From an uncultured Prevotella sp. (GTDB lineage Bacteria > Bacteroidota > Bacteroidia > Bacteroidales > Bacteroidaceae): a DNA stretch of 64,000 nucleotides. The notes below the pieces were generated by a model. It did no database searches. It was not told the origin of the DNA and was given only the letters and a program-made list of their open reading frames with translations. Where the stretch lies: contig CAMAGM010000001.1 in assembly GCA_945833995.1 (NCBI GenBank), forward strand, positions 22,631-86,630, in the 5' to 3' direction. This document shows positions 17,192-27,327 of this stretch, piece after piece. Both the position numbers and the translations under genes were made by a program. The first letter of the stretch is position 1. Each line of letters opens with the position of its first letter.

Positions 17192-20100
17192 ATGAGCAAA
17201 CTAACTTACATTCTGTCAGCAATGCTGGCTTGCGGCATTTCCTTGACATCGCCAGCCTTTGGCGGCAATGTGCGGAATGTCAACTTAGAGAAACTTGACA
17301 GGGGCGTGGTGGCTTTGCCTGCACAAGGGAAAGGCGTGTTCGTCAGTTGGAGACTACTGGCTGACGACGACTCCAATGCGACATTCATGGTGGTGAGGGA
17401 CGGAACGGTGATAGCCCGCAACATCGACGTGACGAACTTCACCGACAAGGACGGAAAGGCTACGAGCCGCTACCGCATCGTGACCCAACAGCGGGGACGC
17501 GAGGAGGTATCGGAAGAGGCAACGCCTTGGAACGACATCTATCACAGGATGGCAGTCAACCGACCGGACGGTGGGACGACACCCGACGGCAAGCCCTACC
17601 ACTACACGCCAAACGACTGCAGCGTGGGCGATGTTGACGGCGACGGGAAGTATGAGCTGATATTGAAGTGGGACCCATCGAACGCACACGACAACGCACA
17701 CGACGGATATACCGGCAACGTGATTCTCGACTGCTACAGGCTTGACGGACAACAGCTGTGGCGCATCGACCTCGGAAGGAACATACGCGCTGGGGCACAC
17801 TACACGCAGTTCCTCGTCTATGACTTCGACGGCGACGGCAAGGCAGAGATGATCTGCAAGACCGCACCAGGAGCCATCGACGGCAAGGGACGATTCGTGA
17901 CAGAGGCTGCCACCGACGAGGGAATACGACGTGCAGACAACCAAGCCGACCACCGCAACGCGAAGGGCAGAATACTGACCGGCGAGGAGATGCTGACCGT
18001 GTTCAACGGAATGACTGGCGAGGCAATGCATACCATATGGTACAATCCCAACCGTGGCTACGGACTGGGCGGCAGTGCCGAATATGCGGGTTGGGGCGAC
18101 AAGACGACGCTTGGCAACCGTGGCGAGCGCTTCCTTGCCTGCGTGGCATTCCTCGACGGAATGGACAAGAAGCCAAGCGCAGTGATGTGCCGCGGCTACT
18201 ACACGCGGTCTTACCTCTGGGCAGTGGACTTCGACGGCAAGCGGTTGCAGACGAAGTGGCTGCACGCATCACTATCGGACAGCGAGTGGCAAGTGACCGA
18301 CGGAGGCGGAAACATAACGAGCCAAAAGAAGGGACTGAAAGCCACCGCTTTCGGACAAGGAGCGCACAGCATTGCCGTGGCAGACGTTGACGGCGACGGC
18401 TGCGACGAGATAACCTACGGCTCGGCGGCAATAGACCACGACGGCTCGCTGCTCTACTCCACCGGACTTGGACACGGCGACGCGCAACACCTTGGCGACC
18501 TCGTGCCAAGCCGTCCGGGACTGGAATACTATATGGTGCATGAGGCACGACCATACGGTGCCGACCTGCGCGACGCACGCACTGGAGAAATACTTTGGAG
18601 CGAGACCGCCGACGAGGACACAGGAAGGGGAATGGCAGCCGACATAGACGCTGCACACGAGGGCAGCGAGATGTGGCACATCTGCCGCAACGCCATTCTC
18701 GACAGCAAGGGGAACATGATTTCAGAGGCAATGCCACCGATGAACTTCCGCATCTATTGGGACGGCGACCTCCAGGACGAGCTTCTGGGCAACCTGAAGA
18801 CCCGTCCGCACTTCCCACCATGCCTCTACAAATGGAACGGCAGTGACGTGGAGCCACTACCACTGAGCAACGGCAAGATGCTGCACGAGATGGGCAACTC
18901 GGCAAGCTGCAACTGGACCAAGGCAACACCAAACCTCCAGGCAGACATCTTCGGCGACTGGCGCGAGGAACTGATATTCTGGGACTCATCAGACGCGTCA
19001 CACCTCAACATATTCACAACAAACACTCCGACAGAGCACCGCATACCCACACTGATGCACGACCATGTGTATAGAATGGGAGTGGCATGGCAAAACGTGA
19101 CATACAACCAGCCGCCACACCTCGGACGCACTCCTGACGACTACGAGAAAGCGGCAAGGGGCGACGTGGGACAACAGGAAAGGAAGCGCAACTACTACGC
19201 AGAAGGCAGGGAACTCGTGTGCCACAATGGCAACAACCGCTACACACGGGCACTCTATGGGACACACGACCCTTTCAGACTTGAGACCTCCGACCGACCA
19301 TTGTTCGCCACATTCAAGAAAGGGGAGTGCCGCAACCTCAGCATCTATGCCATCATAGGCAATGAGAGGGTTGCGCTCGACTCGACATATTTCGACTGCG
19401 AGGCACGCTATCTCGGCGGACGACGCACCTACACGCTGCGCCATGGGCAGCTGCAAATAGACATCACGGCAATGGCTTCGTTCATAGGCGACGAGGACGC
19501 AATATGGCAATTCAAGACCACAGGGCAAGACATCGAGCTGGAGGCTGTGCTTGCCGAAACGCGAAGCAGCAAGTTCCAACGCAACGGCGACCTCGGAGTG
19601 GACGACCTATCGAAGTTTGAGGCGAAGACCGGCACTCCGCCCATTGCCACAGCGAGATGGGACGGACACGGCGAGACCTATCTCCTTATGAAAGGGAACA
19701 AAGAACTGAGGGCCACCCCCAGCCCCTCCCTGGGGAGGGGGGAAGGATATGCGGGAGTCAAGGATAGGTTTGCTGAGGAGGAAAAATTGAGGACTGAAAT
19801 AATGTCGAGGGTGGAGATAACCACCCCCGACTCTTTGTTTAATACCCTCGGCAGTGTGCTTATGGCTGCTGCCGACGGACTATGGGACGGCGAGACATGG
19901 CAGCACGGCTGCATCGGTTGGCGAATGCCATTGGCTGGCTGGCGAGGCTGCTATGTTGGCGACGCAGTGGGCTGGGGCGACCGTTCCTACCGCCACTTCC
20001 AAGCCTACGCACGCAGCCAGGTGAGGAACGTGCCACCTACCCTACCCCACCCCACACAAGACAGCACGCAGAACATGGCAAGGGCAGAGAAACGTTGGGG

Positions 20101-22123
20101 AACGCAGATGTATAGCAACGGCTACATCTGCCGCTATCCCGACCGCACCGACGTGATGCACCACTACGACATGAACCTCAACTACATCGACGGACTGCTC
20201 TGGCACCTCTCCTACGATGCCGACCGCCGCAAGCTTGAGGAGTTCTTCCCCGTGCTCAAGAGCCACCTCGAATGGGAGAAACGCAACTTCGACCCCGACG
20301 GCGACCACCTCTACGACGCCTACTGCTGCATCTGGGCATCAGACGCACTCTACTACAACGGTGGAGCAGTGACCCACTCGTCGGCATACAACTACCGCGG
20401 CAACCTGCTCGCCTCACGCATTGCCGAACTGTTGGGACTCGACGGCAAGCCATACCGCGACGAGGCAGACGCAATACTCAAAGCCATGAACCAGCGACTC
20501 TGGCTCAGCGACCGCGGACACTGGGCGGAATACCAAGACCTCATGGGACTGAAACGCCTGCACAAGAGCGCGGCACTATGGAGCATCTACACACCCATCG
20601 ACTGCGGGGCATGCACCGCCGAGCAAGCCTACCAGGCAACAAAATATGTTGACCGCGACATTCCCCACATCCCGATAGACGTAGAGGGCGAGGGAACCAT
20701 TGGCTACACCATATCCACAACCGACTGGATGCCATACGCATGGAGCACCAACAACGTGGCACACGAGGAAGTGGCAAACATGGCGCTGGCTTATCTCCAG
20801 GCAGGACGTGCCGACGAGGGATTCCGCCTCTTGAAAAGCGACCTTACGGACGAGATGCTGCTGGGCAAGTCGCCAGGCAACTTCGGACAGATAAGCCACT
20901 ACGACCGTGAGCGCAACGAGGCTTACCGCGACTTCGGCGACAACGTGGGCATAACGAGCCGCGCCATAATAAACGGACTCTTCGGCATTACGCCCGACGC
21001 ACTCAACGGGCAGTGCATCATAAAGCCCGCCTTCCCCGACCACTGGAACGAGGCAAGCATACGCACGCCCTATCTGAGCTACACCTTCCGCCGCAAAGGC
21101 AACAAGGACATCTACACCATTGAGCACCATTTCCCACAGCCGCTGAGAATCATCATAAGGACAAATGCCGGCAACGGCGCATACATGGACACTCAAGGAA
21201 ACTCAAACACGAGGCAGACCATAGTGGTTGACCGCCGAAAGCTGCCAAAGCCAAACGCCTTCGCCGAGATAGCAGCAGCAAAGGCAAACGTGGCATCGGA
21301 GGAATACCTTCGACGCATGGGGCTCGACAACATAACGCCAAACGCAGAGGACAGGCACGACCACATCGACCTCTCAGCACACTACAACGCCAGCGTGACC
21401 GACATCTTCCGCAACAGCTACGTCAGTCCACGACCGCCCTACACCACGCTGCAAATCCCAACGCAGGGCATAGGTGAATGGTGTCACCCAAAGCTGACGG
21501 CGGAGATTGACGACACCGGACTGCGCAACAGCCTAAAGCCCATTGCAGCCGACAGCCGTCTCGGCACGTTCGACACCCACAAGGGACTCAGCTTCACGCT
21601 GCCCAAAGAAGGACGAAACATCATCTTCACATCTCTTTGGGACAACTATCCCAATGATATCACAATTCCCATCGGCTCAAAGCCATACCACGCAGCCTAC
21701 CTGATGATGGCTGGCACCACGAACAACATGCAGAGCCGAATAGACAACGCCCTCGTCATAGCCACCTACACGGACAACTCGTGCGACACGCTTCATCTTG
21801 AGAACCCCATCAACTGGCAAACCATCAACGAGGAGTTTGTCTTCGATGGCAAGGCGTTCTGGTCGGCACCCGTAAAGCCCCTCCGCTTCCGATTTGACAA
21901 CGGCGCAGTAAGCCGCAACATCAACGTTTCCGGCGCAGCACCCCTCCCCAGGGAGGGGATGGGGGTGGGTCAAGCTCCCTCACCCTACGCCATCCACCAC
22001 GGCGCAGGCGTGATACTGAAAATGCCTCTCAACTCCTCGAAGCCTCTCAAGTCCCTACGCCTCGTCACCCTCTCGAACGACGTAGTTGTAGGACTAATGG
22101 GATTGACATTGGAAAAACTTTAA
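17192..22123 (+). CDS. rhamnogalacturonan lyase PL11 fused to a C-terminal (alpha/alpha)6-like glycosidase module (DUF4450-type, tentative)
   Basis: N-terminal half: VNLEKLDRGVVALPAQGKGVFVSWRLLADD, DCSVGDVDGDGKYELILKWDPSNAHDNAHDGYTG, GLGHGDAQHLGDL (PL11). C-terminal half: LYYNGGAVTHSSAYNYRGNLLASRIAELLG six-hairpin-like. Start M17 of the ORF. Confidence 0.88.
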   Translation: MSKLTYILSAMLACGISLTSPAFGGNVRNVNLEKLDRGVVALPAQGKGVFVSWRLLADDDSNATFMVVRDGTVIARNIDVTNFTDKDGKATSRYRIVTQQRGREEVSEEATPWNDIYHRMAVNRPDGGTTPDGKPYHYTPNDCSVGDVDGDGKYELILKWDPSNAHDNAHDGYTGNVILDCYRLDGQQLWRIDLGRNIRAGAHYTQFLVYDFDGDGKAEMICKTAPGAIDGKGRFVTEAATDEGIRRADNQADHRNAKGRILTGEEMLTVFNGMTGEAMHTIWYNPNRGYGLGGSAEYAGWGDKTTLGNRGERFLACVAFLDGMDKKPSAVMCRGYYTRSYLWAVDFDGKRLQTKWLHASLSDSEWQVTDGGGNITSQKKGLKATAFGQGAHSIAVADVDGDGCDEITYGSAAIDHDGSLLYSTGLGHGDAQHLGDLVPSRPGLEYYMVHEARPYGADLRDARTGEILWSETADEDTGRGMAADIDAAHEGSEMWHICRNAILDSKGNMISEAMPPMNFRIYWDGDLQDELLGNLKTRPHFPPCLYKWNGSDVEPLPLSNGKMLHEMGNSASCNWTKATPNLQADIFGDWREELIFWDSSDASHLNIFTTNTPTEHRIPTLMHDHVYRMGVAWQNVTYNQPPHLGRTPDDYEKAARGDVGQQERKRNYYAEGRELVCHNGNNRYTRALYGTHDPFRLETSDRPLFATFKKGECRNLSIYAIIGNERVALDSTYFDCEARYLGGRRTYTLRHGQLQIDITAMASFIGDEDAIWQFKTTGQDIELEAVLAETRSSKFQRNGDLGVDDLSKFEAKTGTPPIATARWDGHGETYLLMKGNKELRATPSPSLGRGEGYAGVKDRFAEEEKLRTEIMSRVEITTPDSLFNTLGSVLMAAADGLWDGETWQHGCIGWRMPLAGWRGCYVGDAVGWGDRSYRHFQAYARSQVRNVPPTLPHPTQDSTQNMARAEKRWGTQMYSNGYICRYPDRTDVMHHYDMNLNYIDGLLWHLSYDADRRKLEEFFPVLKSHLEWEKRNFDPDGDHLYDAYCCIWASDALYYNGGAVTHSSAYNYRGNLLASRIAELLGLDGKPYRDEADAILKAMNQRLWLSDRGHWAEYQDLMGLKRLHKSAALWSIYTPIDCGACTAEQAYQATKYVDRDIPHIPIDVEGEGTIGYTISTTDWMPYAWSTNNVAHEEVANMALAYLQAGRADEGFRLLKSDLTDEMLLGKSPGNFGQISHYDRERNEAYRDFGDNVGITSRAIINGLFGITPDALNGQCIIKPAFPDHWNEASIRTPYLSYTFRRKGNKDIYTIEHHFPQPLRIIIRTNAGNGAYMDTQGNSNTRQTIVVDRRKLPKPNAFAEIAAAKANVASEEYLRRMGLDNITPNAEDRHDHIDLSAHYNASVTDIFRNSYVSPRPPYTTLQIPTQGIGEWCHPKLTAEIDDTGLRNSLKPIAADSRLGTFDTHKGLSFTLPKEGRNIIFTSLWDNYPNDITIPIGSKPYHAAYLMMAGTTNNMQSRIDNALVIATYTDNSCDTLHLENPINWQTINEEFVFDGKAFWSAPVKPLRFRFDNGAVSRNINVSGAAPLPREGMGVGQAPSPYAIHHGAGVILKMPLNSSKPLKSLRLVTLSNDVVVGLMGLTLEKL
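19709..19745. repeat. CDS-embedded arm of the CCTCCCTGGGGAGG element (in frame)
   Basis: AGGGCCACCCCCAGCCCCTCCCTGGGGAGGGGGGAAG translated as RATPSPSLGRGEG inside the PL11-fusion protein. Confidence 0.9.
21937..21971. repeat. second CDS-embedded arm, opposite orientation (in frame)
   Basis: GCACCCCTCCCCAGGGAGGGGATGGGGGTGGGTC translated as APLPREGMGVGQ. Confidence 0.9.
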
Positions 22124-22137
22124 CCTGCATTACTGTT

Positions 22138-24963
22138 TTACCGCCTTGCGAATATCACAAACGAGCCGCTATAGGTAGAGTCAGATGTAATATGGTAACG
22201 CTTATCGTTCAGGCGTCCTTTCTCCGAGCGTCCCTGCACATGTGGCACTATGCGCACCCACTTGCTGTCTGGGGCATCGCGGTCGATGTAGCCATAGTCG
22301 CCCACGCTTGGTTTCAACACGATGCGCCCCATTGCTGTGTCAATCCAGCGTGCTGCCCTTGTTCCGCTCCACTGCCTTGCGTCGTAGAGTCCCAATATTG
22401 GTGCCGACTTCTTGTTGGGATAGGCATCCTCCGGACCAAGTCCGAACCACTGCTTTGGCTGTGTCTCGACAGCGGTTCCTACGAGAGGCAGGAAGCGTAC
22501 GGCAACTTGTGGTGTCATAGAGTAGCTGACTGTCATGTTGCCCTGCGGCGTGATGCAGAAAGTGTATGTTCCGTCAATGCGGTTGCTGTCGTCTATCACC
22601 CATGTTGCCTCGGTGGTGACGACGACGTTCTCCGCCTTCCTGTCACACGTCATCTGCTTGACCAGTGTTGAGTATTCCTCACCGTTGATGCGTGTCTTGC
22701 CCGTGATGTCGCCCTCGTTCAGTTTGTGCCAAAACGTGGGTCTCATGCCCTGTGGCATTCCGCTCTTGCGGCTGAACACAAAGCGGCGGCTGCCTGCCGA
22801 CACCGTTATCGACTCGTCACTCTCGGCAACAGCCAATACCCCACCCTTTTGAGGCGAATCTTTCAGTGCGTAATTTGCCTCTGAAAGGACGATGCTTTTC
22901 TGTCCCATCTCATGTCCATCGCCATTTTGGATGCTCATCTGCAGGTAGGCAGTCTGCCCGGGCTTTAGTTGCCGCAAACCAGTCTTGCCAATGTGCATGG
23001 TTCCCTTGCCGTGGGGCTGCGCGTCAAGCGTTCCCTTGCCTTTTCCCACCTGCTTGCCATCAACAAACACCTTATAATATATTAATATGTCATCGGCATT
23101 GAGGAAATCGTAGTCGTTGCGCAGGACAACATCGGCATTTGAATGGTCCTCAGACAAACTGGCGCTGACAGGATAAATGGGGCAATAGACCGACTTCACC
23201 TCCCAAAAGTCGCGTGTAGGGTGGCGATAGGAGTCGGTTATTCCGTCCCAGCCCTGTGCATCAATACGCGAGTAAAGGCTATCCTTCTCAATGCTGTTAT
23301 ATCGCTTCGTGTCTTTTGGCACTGGGGTGTATATGCCCTGGTCTGCCCACATCCACACGGCACCGCCCGCACCGGCAGGATGGCGTGTCAATGCGCGGAA
23401 ACAATCCTCCAACCCTCCAAAGCGCATCTCCCCATAGGCATGGACGTATTCCGTGGTTATTATGGGTCGCTTGCTCTGAGCGGCTATTGAGTCGTATTCA
23501 TGGGCTGTCCAATAGTGCGGGGCAAGGATATCAACCTCTTCGGGCAGTGTCTCATGGGCATTCCAAGGCATACAGACTGGACGTGTGGGATCCAGTGCCT
23601 TTACAGTCTTCACCGCCTGCAGATGGAGGTCTGTCAGAGGATCTTCGTTGCCCACCGACCAATAGATTACGGAAGGGTTGTTGAGGTCGCGCATCACTGT
23701 CTCATAAGCACGCAGCATGACGGGAGCGACGAACGACTGGTCGTACATCAGTTTTCCCGCACCGCCGAGCGACACCTCCGCGCCAACATACATGCCTATG
23801 GAGTCGCACATATCGATAAATCCCTTTGCGTGCTGATAGTGGGCGGCTCGGACGTAGTTGACGTTGGCTTGTTTCATCAGCTTCAGGTCCTTGAGCCAGT
23901 GCTCACGCGTGGTTGCCCTGCCGACGGTGGGCCATTCGTCGTGGCGGTTTACTCCTCGTAGCTTTATGGCTTGTCCGTTTAGTGTCAATACGCCATCCTT
24001 TATCTCAATCTGTCGCAGACCGATGCGCTCCTCAAAAGTCTGTGTTATAATTCCCTCTTCCATCAGCTCTATGCTCAAGCTGTAAAGACGTGGAGTCTCG
24101 GCTGTCCATTTCTCGGCATTGCGCACGGTCAGTGTTTTCTTCTGCTCACAATAGCTGGCTGTGTGCGAAGCACATTCGTAAGTCTCGTCCGACACGGTTT
24201 CCCCATCAGGTGCTGTCAGCCTGACGTGCAACTTATATGGTTTCCCCGGCGAGCGGTAGTTGCCAGGCAGCGTTGACTTATGGTCGTCAGCCACCATCAT
24301 CTTCAATTGCAGTTTGGCGTCACGGTAATGACTATCAAATGTCGTGACTGCCGTTACCCTGTCTATCCAACGGAGTTTAGGCATAGCCTCAACCGTAACA
24401 TCGCGGTATATTCCGCCTAAGGTCCAGTCGTCATAAGTGTCGGTCTTATATCCGTGATATACTTGTCTGACACGCACTGCCAACGTGTTTTCTCCCTCAT
24501 GGGCAATGCCTGTGACATCCATGGAGAACGAGGTATAGCCACTGTCATGCCGCCCTACACGTTGTCCGTTAAGCCACACCTCGGCAGAGTTCCACACTCC
24601 ACCAAAATGAAGTAGCACACGCTTGTCGGCAAACGTGTCTGGCAATAAGAACCGCTTGATGTAAAGTCCCTCGGAAGCTTTGTCGTCCTGACAACTGCCA
24701 GTGCGCGACTTGTCGGAGAACCCACGATAGACGGGTTCCTCAAACCCAAGGACAGCCCAATTTGAAGGCACGTGGACGTGCGTGAAACCAGAGGCACGGA
24801 AAGAAGGCTCATAGAAGCCTACCCTTACCAACGAGTCAGCCTCCTCGCTTCCCGTTGCCAAACGGAAAAGCCAATCGTTTTGCCCGCTAATAGTCACGAC
24901 ATTCCTTGCCATACAAACAAGTAGTTGGCAGAAAAGAATAGAAAGAATAAATGTTCGTTTCAT
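22138..24963 (-). CDS. glycoside hydrolase family 2 (LacZ-like beta-galactosidase), secreted
   Basis: LRGVNRHDEWPTVGRATT, YWSVGNEDP (acid/base), TTEYVHAYG (nucleophile), DWTLGGIYRDV. Start at M5 of the ORF. Confidence 0.92.
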   Translation of the reverse strand: MKRTFILSILFCQLLVCMARNVVTISGQNDWLFRLATGSEEADSLVRVGFYEPSFRASGFTHVHVPSNWAVLGFEEPVYRGFSDKSRTGSCQDDKASEGLYIKRFLLPDTFADKRVLLHFGGVWNSAEVWLNGQRVGRHDSGYTSFSMDVTGIAHEGENTLAVRVRQVYHGYKTDTYDDWTLGGIYRDVTVEAMPKLRWIDRVTAVTTFDSHYRDAKLQLKMMVADDHKSTLPGNYRSPGKPYKLHVRLTAPDGETVSDETYECASHTASYCEQKKTLTVRNAEKWTAETPRLYSLSIELMEEGIITQTFEERIGLRQIEIKDGVLTLNGQAIKLRGVNRHDEWPTVGRATTREHWLKDLKLMKQANVNYVRAAHYQHAKGFIDMCDSIGMYVGAEVSLGGAGKLMYDQSFVAPVMLRAYETVMRDLNNPSVIYWSVGNEDPLTDLHLQAVKTVKALDPTRPVCMPWNAHETLPEEVDILAPHYWTAHEYDSIAAQSKRPIITTEYVHAYGEMRFGGLEDCFRALTRHPAGAGGAVWMWADQGIYTPVPKDTKRYNSIEKDSLYSRIDAQGWDGITDSYRHPTRDFWEVKSVYCPIYPVSASLSEDHSNADVVLRNDYDFLNADDILIYYKVFVDGKQVGKGKGTLDAQPHGKGTMHIGKTGLRQLKPGQTAYLQMSIQNGDGHEMGQKSIVLSEANYALKDSPQKGGVLAVAESDESITVSAGSRRFVFSRKSGMPQGMRPTFWHKLNEGDITGKTRINGEEYSTLVKQMTCDRKAENVVVTTEATWVIDDSNRIDGTYTFCITPQGNMTVSYSMTPQVAVRFLPLVGTAVETQPKQWFGLGPEDAYPNKKSAPILGLYDARQWSGTRAARWIDTAMGRIVLKPSVGDYGYIDRDAPDSKWVRIVPHVQGRSEKGRLNDKRYHITSDSTYSGSFVIFARR

Positions 24964-24982
24964 GATGTAGTTCATTTTTTTG

Positions 24983-24990
24983 CAAATGTA
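24983..24990 (-). promoter_or_regulatory. possible -7 element TACATTTG for the GH2 gene
   Basis: Plus-strand CAAATGTA 20-27 nt upstream of ATG 24963. Confidence 0.4.
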
Positions 24991-25040
24991 CTAAAGTCCG
25001 ACAAGTTACGGCTTTAAAAATTGACACATCTACTATAATA

Positions 25041-25111
25041 ATTGTAACGAGAGGAATGGAAAAACTAAGGCGACACGCCCTTTCGCAGGGAATGTCGCCT
25101 TTCGTTACAAT
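25041..25111 (-). terminator. two-level hairpin between susD and GH2
   Basis: Outer ATTGTAACGA/TCGTTACAAT (25041-25050/25102-25111) and inner AAGGCGACA/TGTCGCCTT (25067-25075/25093-25101). Confidence 0.65.
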
Positions 25112-25159
25112 TAATAAACCTAACTTATTTAAACAAATATTACTCAAGTACGGAACTTC

Positions 25160-27295
25160 TTAGTAACCGGGGTTCTGCCATGCAGCCTTTTCTGAATCAG
25201 AAAGGTTCGTACCATCAGCATTCTGCATCTGGTCGAGGAAGCTCTGTGGAATAGGGCGTACATAGTGTTTGTTCTTGTCGAAAGAGTTCACATCCTTGTT
25301 GAACTTCACTGCGCGGGTCTCAAGAGTCTTTGTGCGTGAGAGATGTTCCCAACGAACAAATTCTCCTACAAGCTCACGTGTATGCTCGTTAAGAATGAAG
25401 TTGAGGGCACGGTCGAACTTTCCGCTAACACCAAGCTTTTTGAGAATAGCCTCATCTTCAGCAGGCAGGTTATCCCAGTCCCAACTAGTCATTTCGCTCT
25501 CTGTAGATTCGTAGCTCACTTCCAATCCTGGGTTAGACAGATAATAGGTGTTCATACCGAGATTCCAACCGTTGTTTGCCTTGACGCGTGCGTCATTGTT
25601 GAGCTGTGTACTCTTTATTGCTGCTTCGTAGCACCCATCAACATAGAAGCTGCGGTTCTCACCCTTATGCCATGCACCACGACGACGGAGAGCGTTTATG
25701 TCCTGCTTTGCTCCATCGTAATCGTCGAGACGGATCTTTATCTCAGCACGAATGAGGTATGTCTCACCAAGACGTGCAAGAATAATGTCACGTGAGCCAG
25801 AGTCACCTGCATATGCATTCAAGTATCCACATGTGTGCTTGCTTACACCCGGGAACATATTTGATCCCCATGAGCCATAGGTGGAAGTAAGAGTGTTGCC
25901 AAACTGGTCACCAACGAACTGACCGTCCTTATAGAGAATCCAAGAGTTGAGCACTGGCTGGTTTGGCTGACCGGAGAAGGTTGACTCGCCCGTGCGTGTC
26001 TGAGAGCGACCGCCCTTTGGCAAGCGTCCTGCCTCGTCAACGAAGTTGGCGTCAACCTGATAACGCTTTGCGCCAAAGTTGAACTTGTCATAAGCGTGTT
26101 CGTCTTTCTTGTTGATGATGAATACAGTTGATGGCTCACCGATTTTTACAGGAGCAGCACCTGTTTTCTCGTCGCCTTTATAATCAACGGCAGTTCCGTA
26201 AACAGTTGCAAACGACTTCCAGAGGCGTGCGTCATTTACGTTGTCAAATGCAGACAGAGTGTATTCTGTTGGACGGAAGCGCTGAAAGTCCTTACCGCCT
26301 GAAATGACTCCACGCTCTTTGCCAAGAGTGGTATTGGCGAAGTTGGAGAACTGTGGGTTGAAGAACGCGCCTGCGTTGCGGTTTGTAGTACGTCCACCAA
26401 AATTCTCGTCTTGAGGAGCCACCATAAGAACCTCATCGCTCTTCTCAATGTCGCAGTTTGGACCAGTCCAGTTGCCGTAGAGGTCGATAACGTCGCTCTC
26501 CAGCTTGCGAGCCTGGATTGCATAGTTGGCAGCCTCGAGGCCTTTTCTCAAGAAGCCTTCCTTCAATGAAGAATTCCAGTCGGCATTACGCTCCGAAGCA
26601 GCGAAAAGACAAGCCTTTGCAAGGAAATGGGCTGCTGTAGCTTTTGTCCAGCTCTCACCCTTGCCAACGATGTCGTTGGTCTCGCCGTCGAAAAGGTTGT
26701 AGGCTTGTTCAAGGTCGGAGATCACCTGTTCCCAGCACTGCTGTGGTGTTGTGTTCTCAAACGAGCGAATGATGCCATCTGCTGGCTTAAGCTGCAGCAC
26801 GCAGTGACCAAACTGCGTGGTGAGAAGATAATAGCTGAAGCCACGATAGAGATAAGCCTGTGCAAGACAAGCGTTGCGTATTGCCTCATCTTCAACAAGA
26901 TCGGCACTGGCTATAATCTGATTGCATGACGCAATGCCATAATATGACGTATCCCAAATGTTGTTGTTAGTACCAGTGTTACCGTTTACTGTAACCCATT
27001 GAGGAGCCATACGGATGTCGTATGTCTGCCACATTTCGTTTGCCATATCAGTTCCGATGGCAAACTCGTCAGTGCCACCCATCATGGCATTGTAACCTTG
27101 ACTCTCATAGCCTCCAATCCAACGGATGGAGCCGTAGAGGGATTTAGTAAGAGACTGTAGACCCTCTGCTGTCTTGAAATATTCTGTCGAATAGCCAGTG
27201 GTATAATTCTCCTCAAGGAAATCACTGGAACATGATGCCAATCCCTGCACCATGGATGCCAGAATACCGACTTTTATATAATTATTGATTTTCAT
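25160..27295 (-). CDS. SusD/RagB-family outer-membrane lipoprotein
   Basis: Lipobox GLASCSSDFLEE; SusD C-terminal pattern (ILNEHTRELVGEFVRWEHL...RPIPQSFLDQM...WQNPGY). Confidence 0.95.
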   Translation of the reverse strand: MKINNYIKVGILASMVQGLASCSSDFLEENYTTGYSTEYFKTAEGLQSLTKSLYGSIRWIGGYESQGYNAMMGGTDEFAIGTDMANEMWQTYDIRMAPQWVTVNGNTGTNNNIWDTSYYGIASCNQIIASADLVEDEAIRNACLAQAYLYRGFSYYLLTTQFGHCVLQLKPADGIIRSFENTTPQQCWEQVISDLEQAYNLFDGETNDIVGKGESWTKATAAHFLAKACLFAASERNADWNSSLKEGFLRKGLEAANYAIQARKLESDVIDLYGNWTGPNCDIEKSDEVLMVAPQDENFGGRTTNRNAGAFFNPQFSNFANTTLGKERGVISGGKDFQRFRPTEYTLSAFDNVNDARLWKSFATVYGTAVDYKGDEKTGAAPVKIGEPSTVFIINKKDEHAYDKFNFGAKRYQVDANFVDEAGRLPKGGRSQTRTGESTFSGQPNQPVLNSWILYKDGQFVGDQFGNTLTSTYGSWGSNMFPGVSKHTCGYLNAYAGDSGSRDIILARLGETYLIRAEIKIRLDDYDGAKQDINALRRRGAWHKGENRSFYVDGCYEAAIKSTQLNNDARVKANNGWNLGMNTYYLSNPGLEVSYESTESEMTSWDWDNLPAEDEAILKKLGVSGKFDRALNFILNEHTRELVGEFVRWEHLSRTKTLETRAVKFNKDVNSFDKNKHYVRPIPQSFLDQMQNADGTNLSDSEKAAWQNPGY

Positions 27296-27327
27296 TGTAT
27301 GTTCTGTTTAAATGTTTTACTAAGAAA

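Noticed and set aside
16792-17199. 135-aa minus-strand ORF rich in Phe
   Set aside because: Translation of the repeat region upstream of PL11 (repeated FCPNLPFLPHIWAKI units come from the 52-bp DNA repeat); no support as a gene.
17354-18265. 303-aa minus-strand ORF
   Set aside because: Antisense shadow of the PL11 coding region, no signal or domain.
18003-19001. 332-aa minus-strand ORF within the PL11-fusion gene
   Set aside because: Arg/Ser/Cys-rich antisense translation; no recognisable domain; the plus-strand PL11 motifs are unambiguous.
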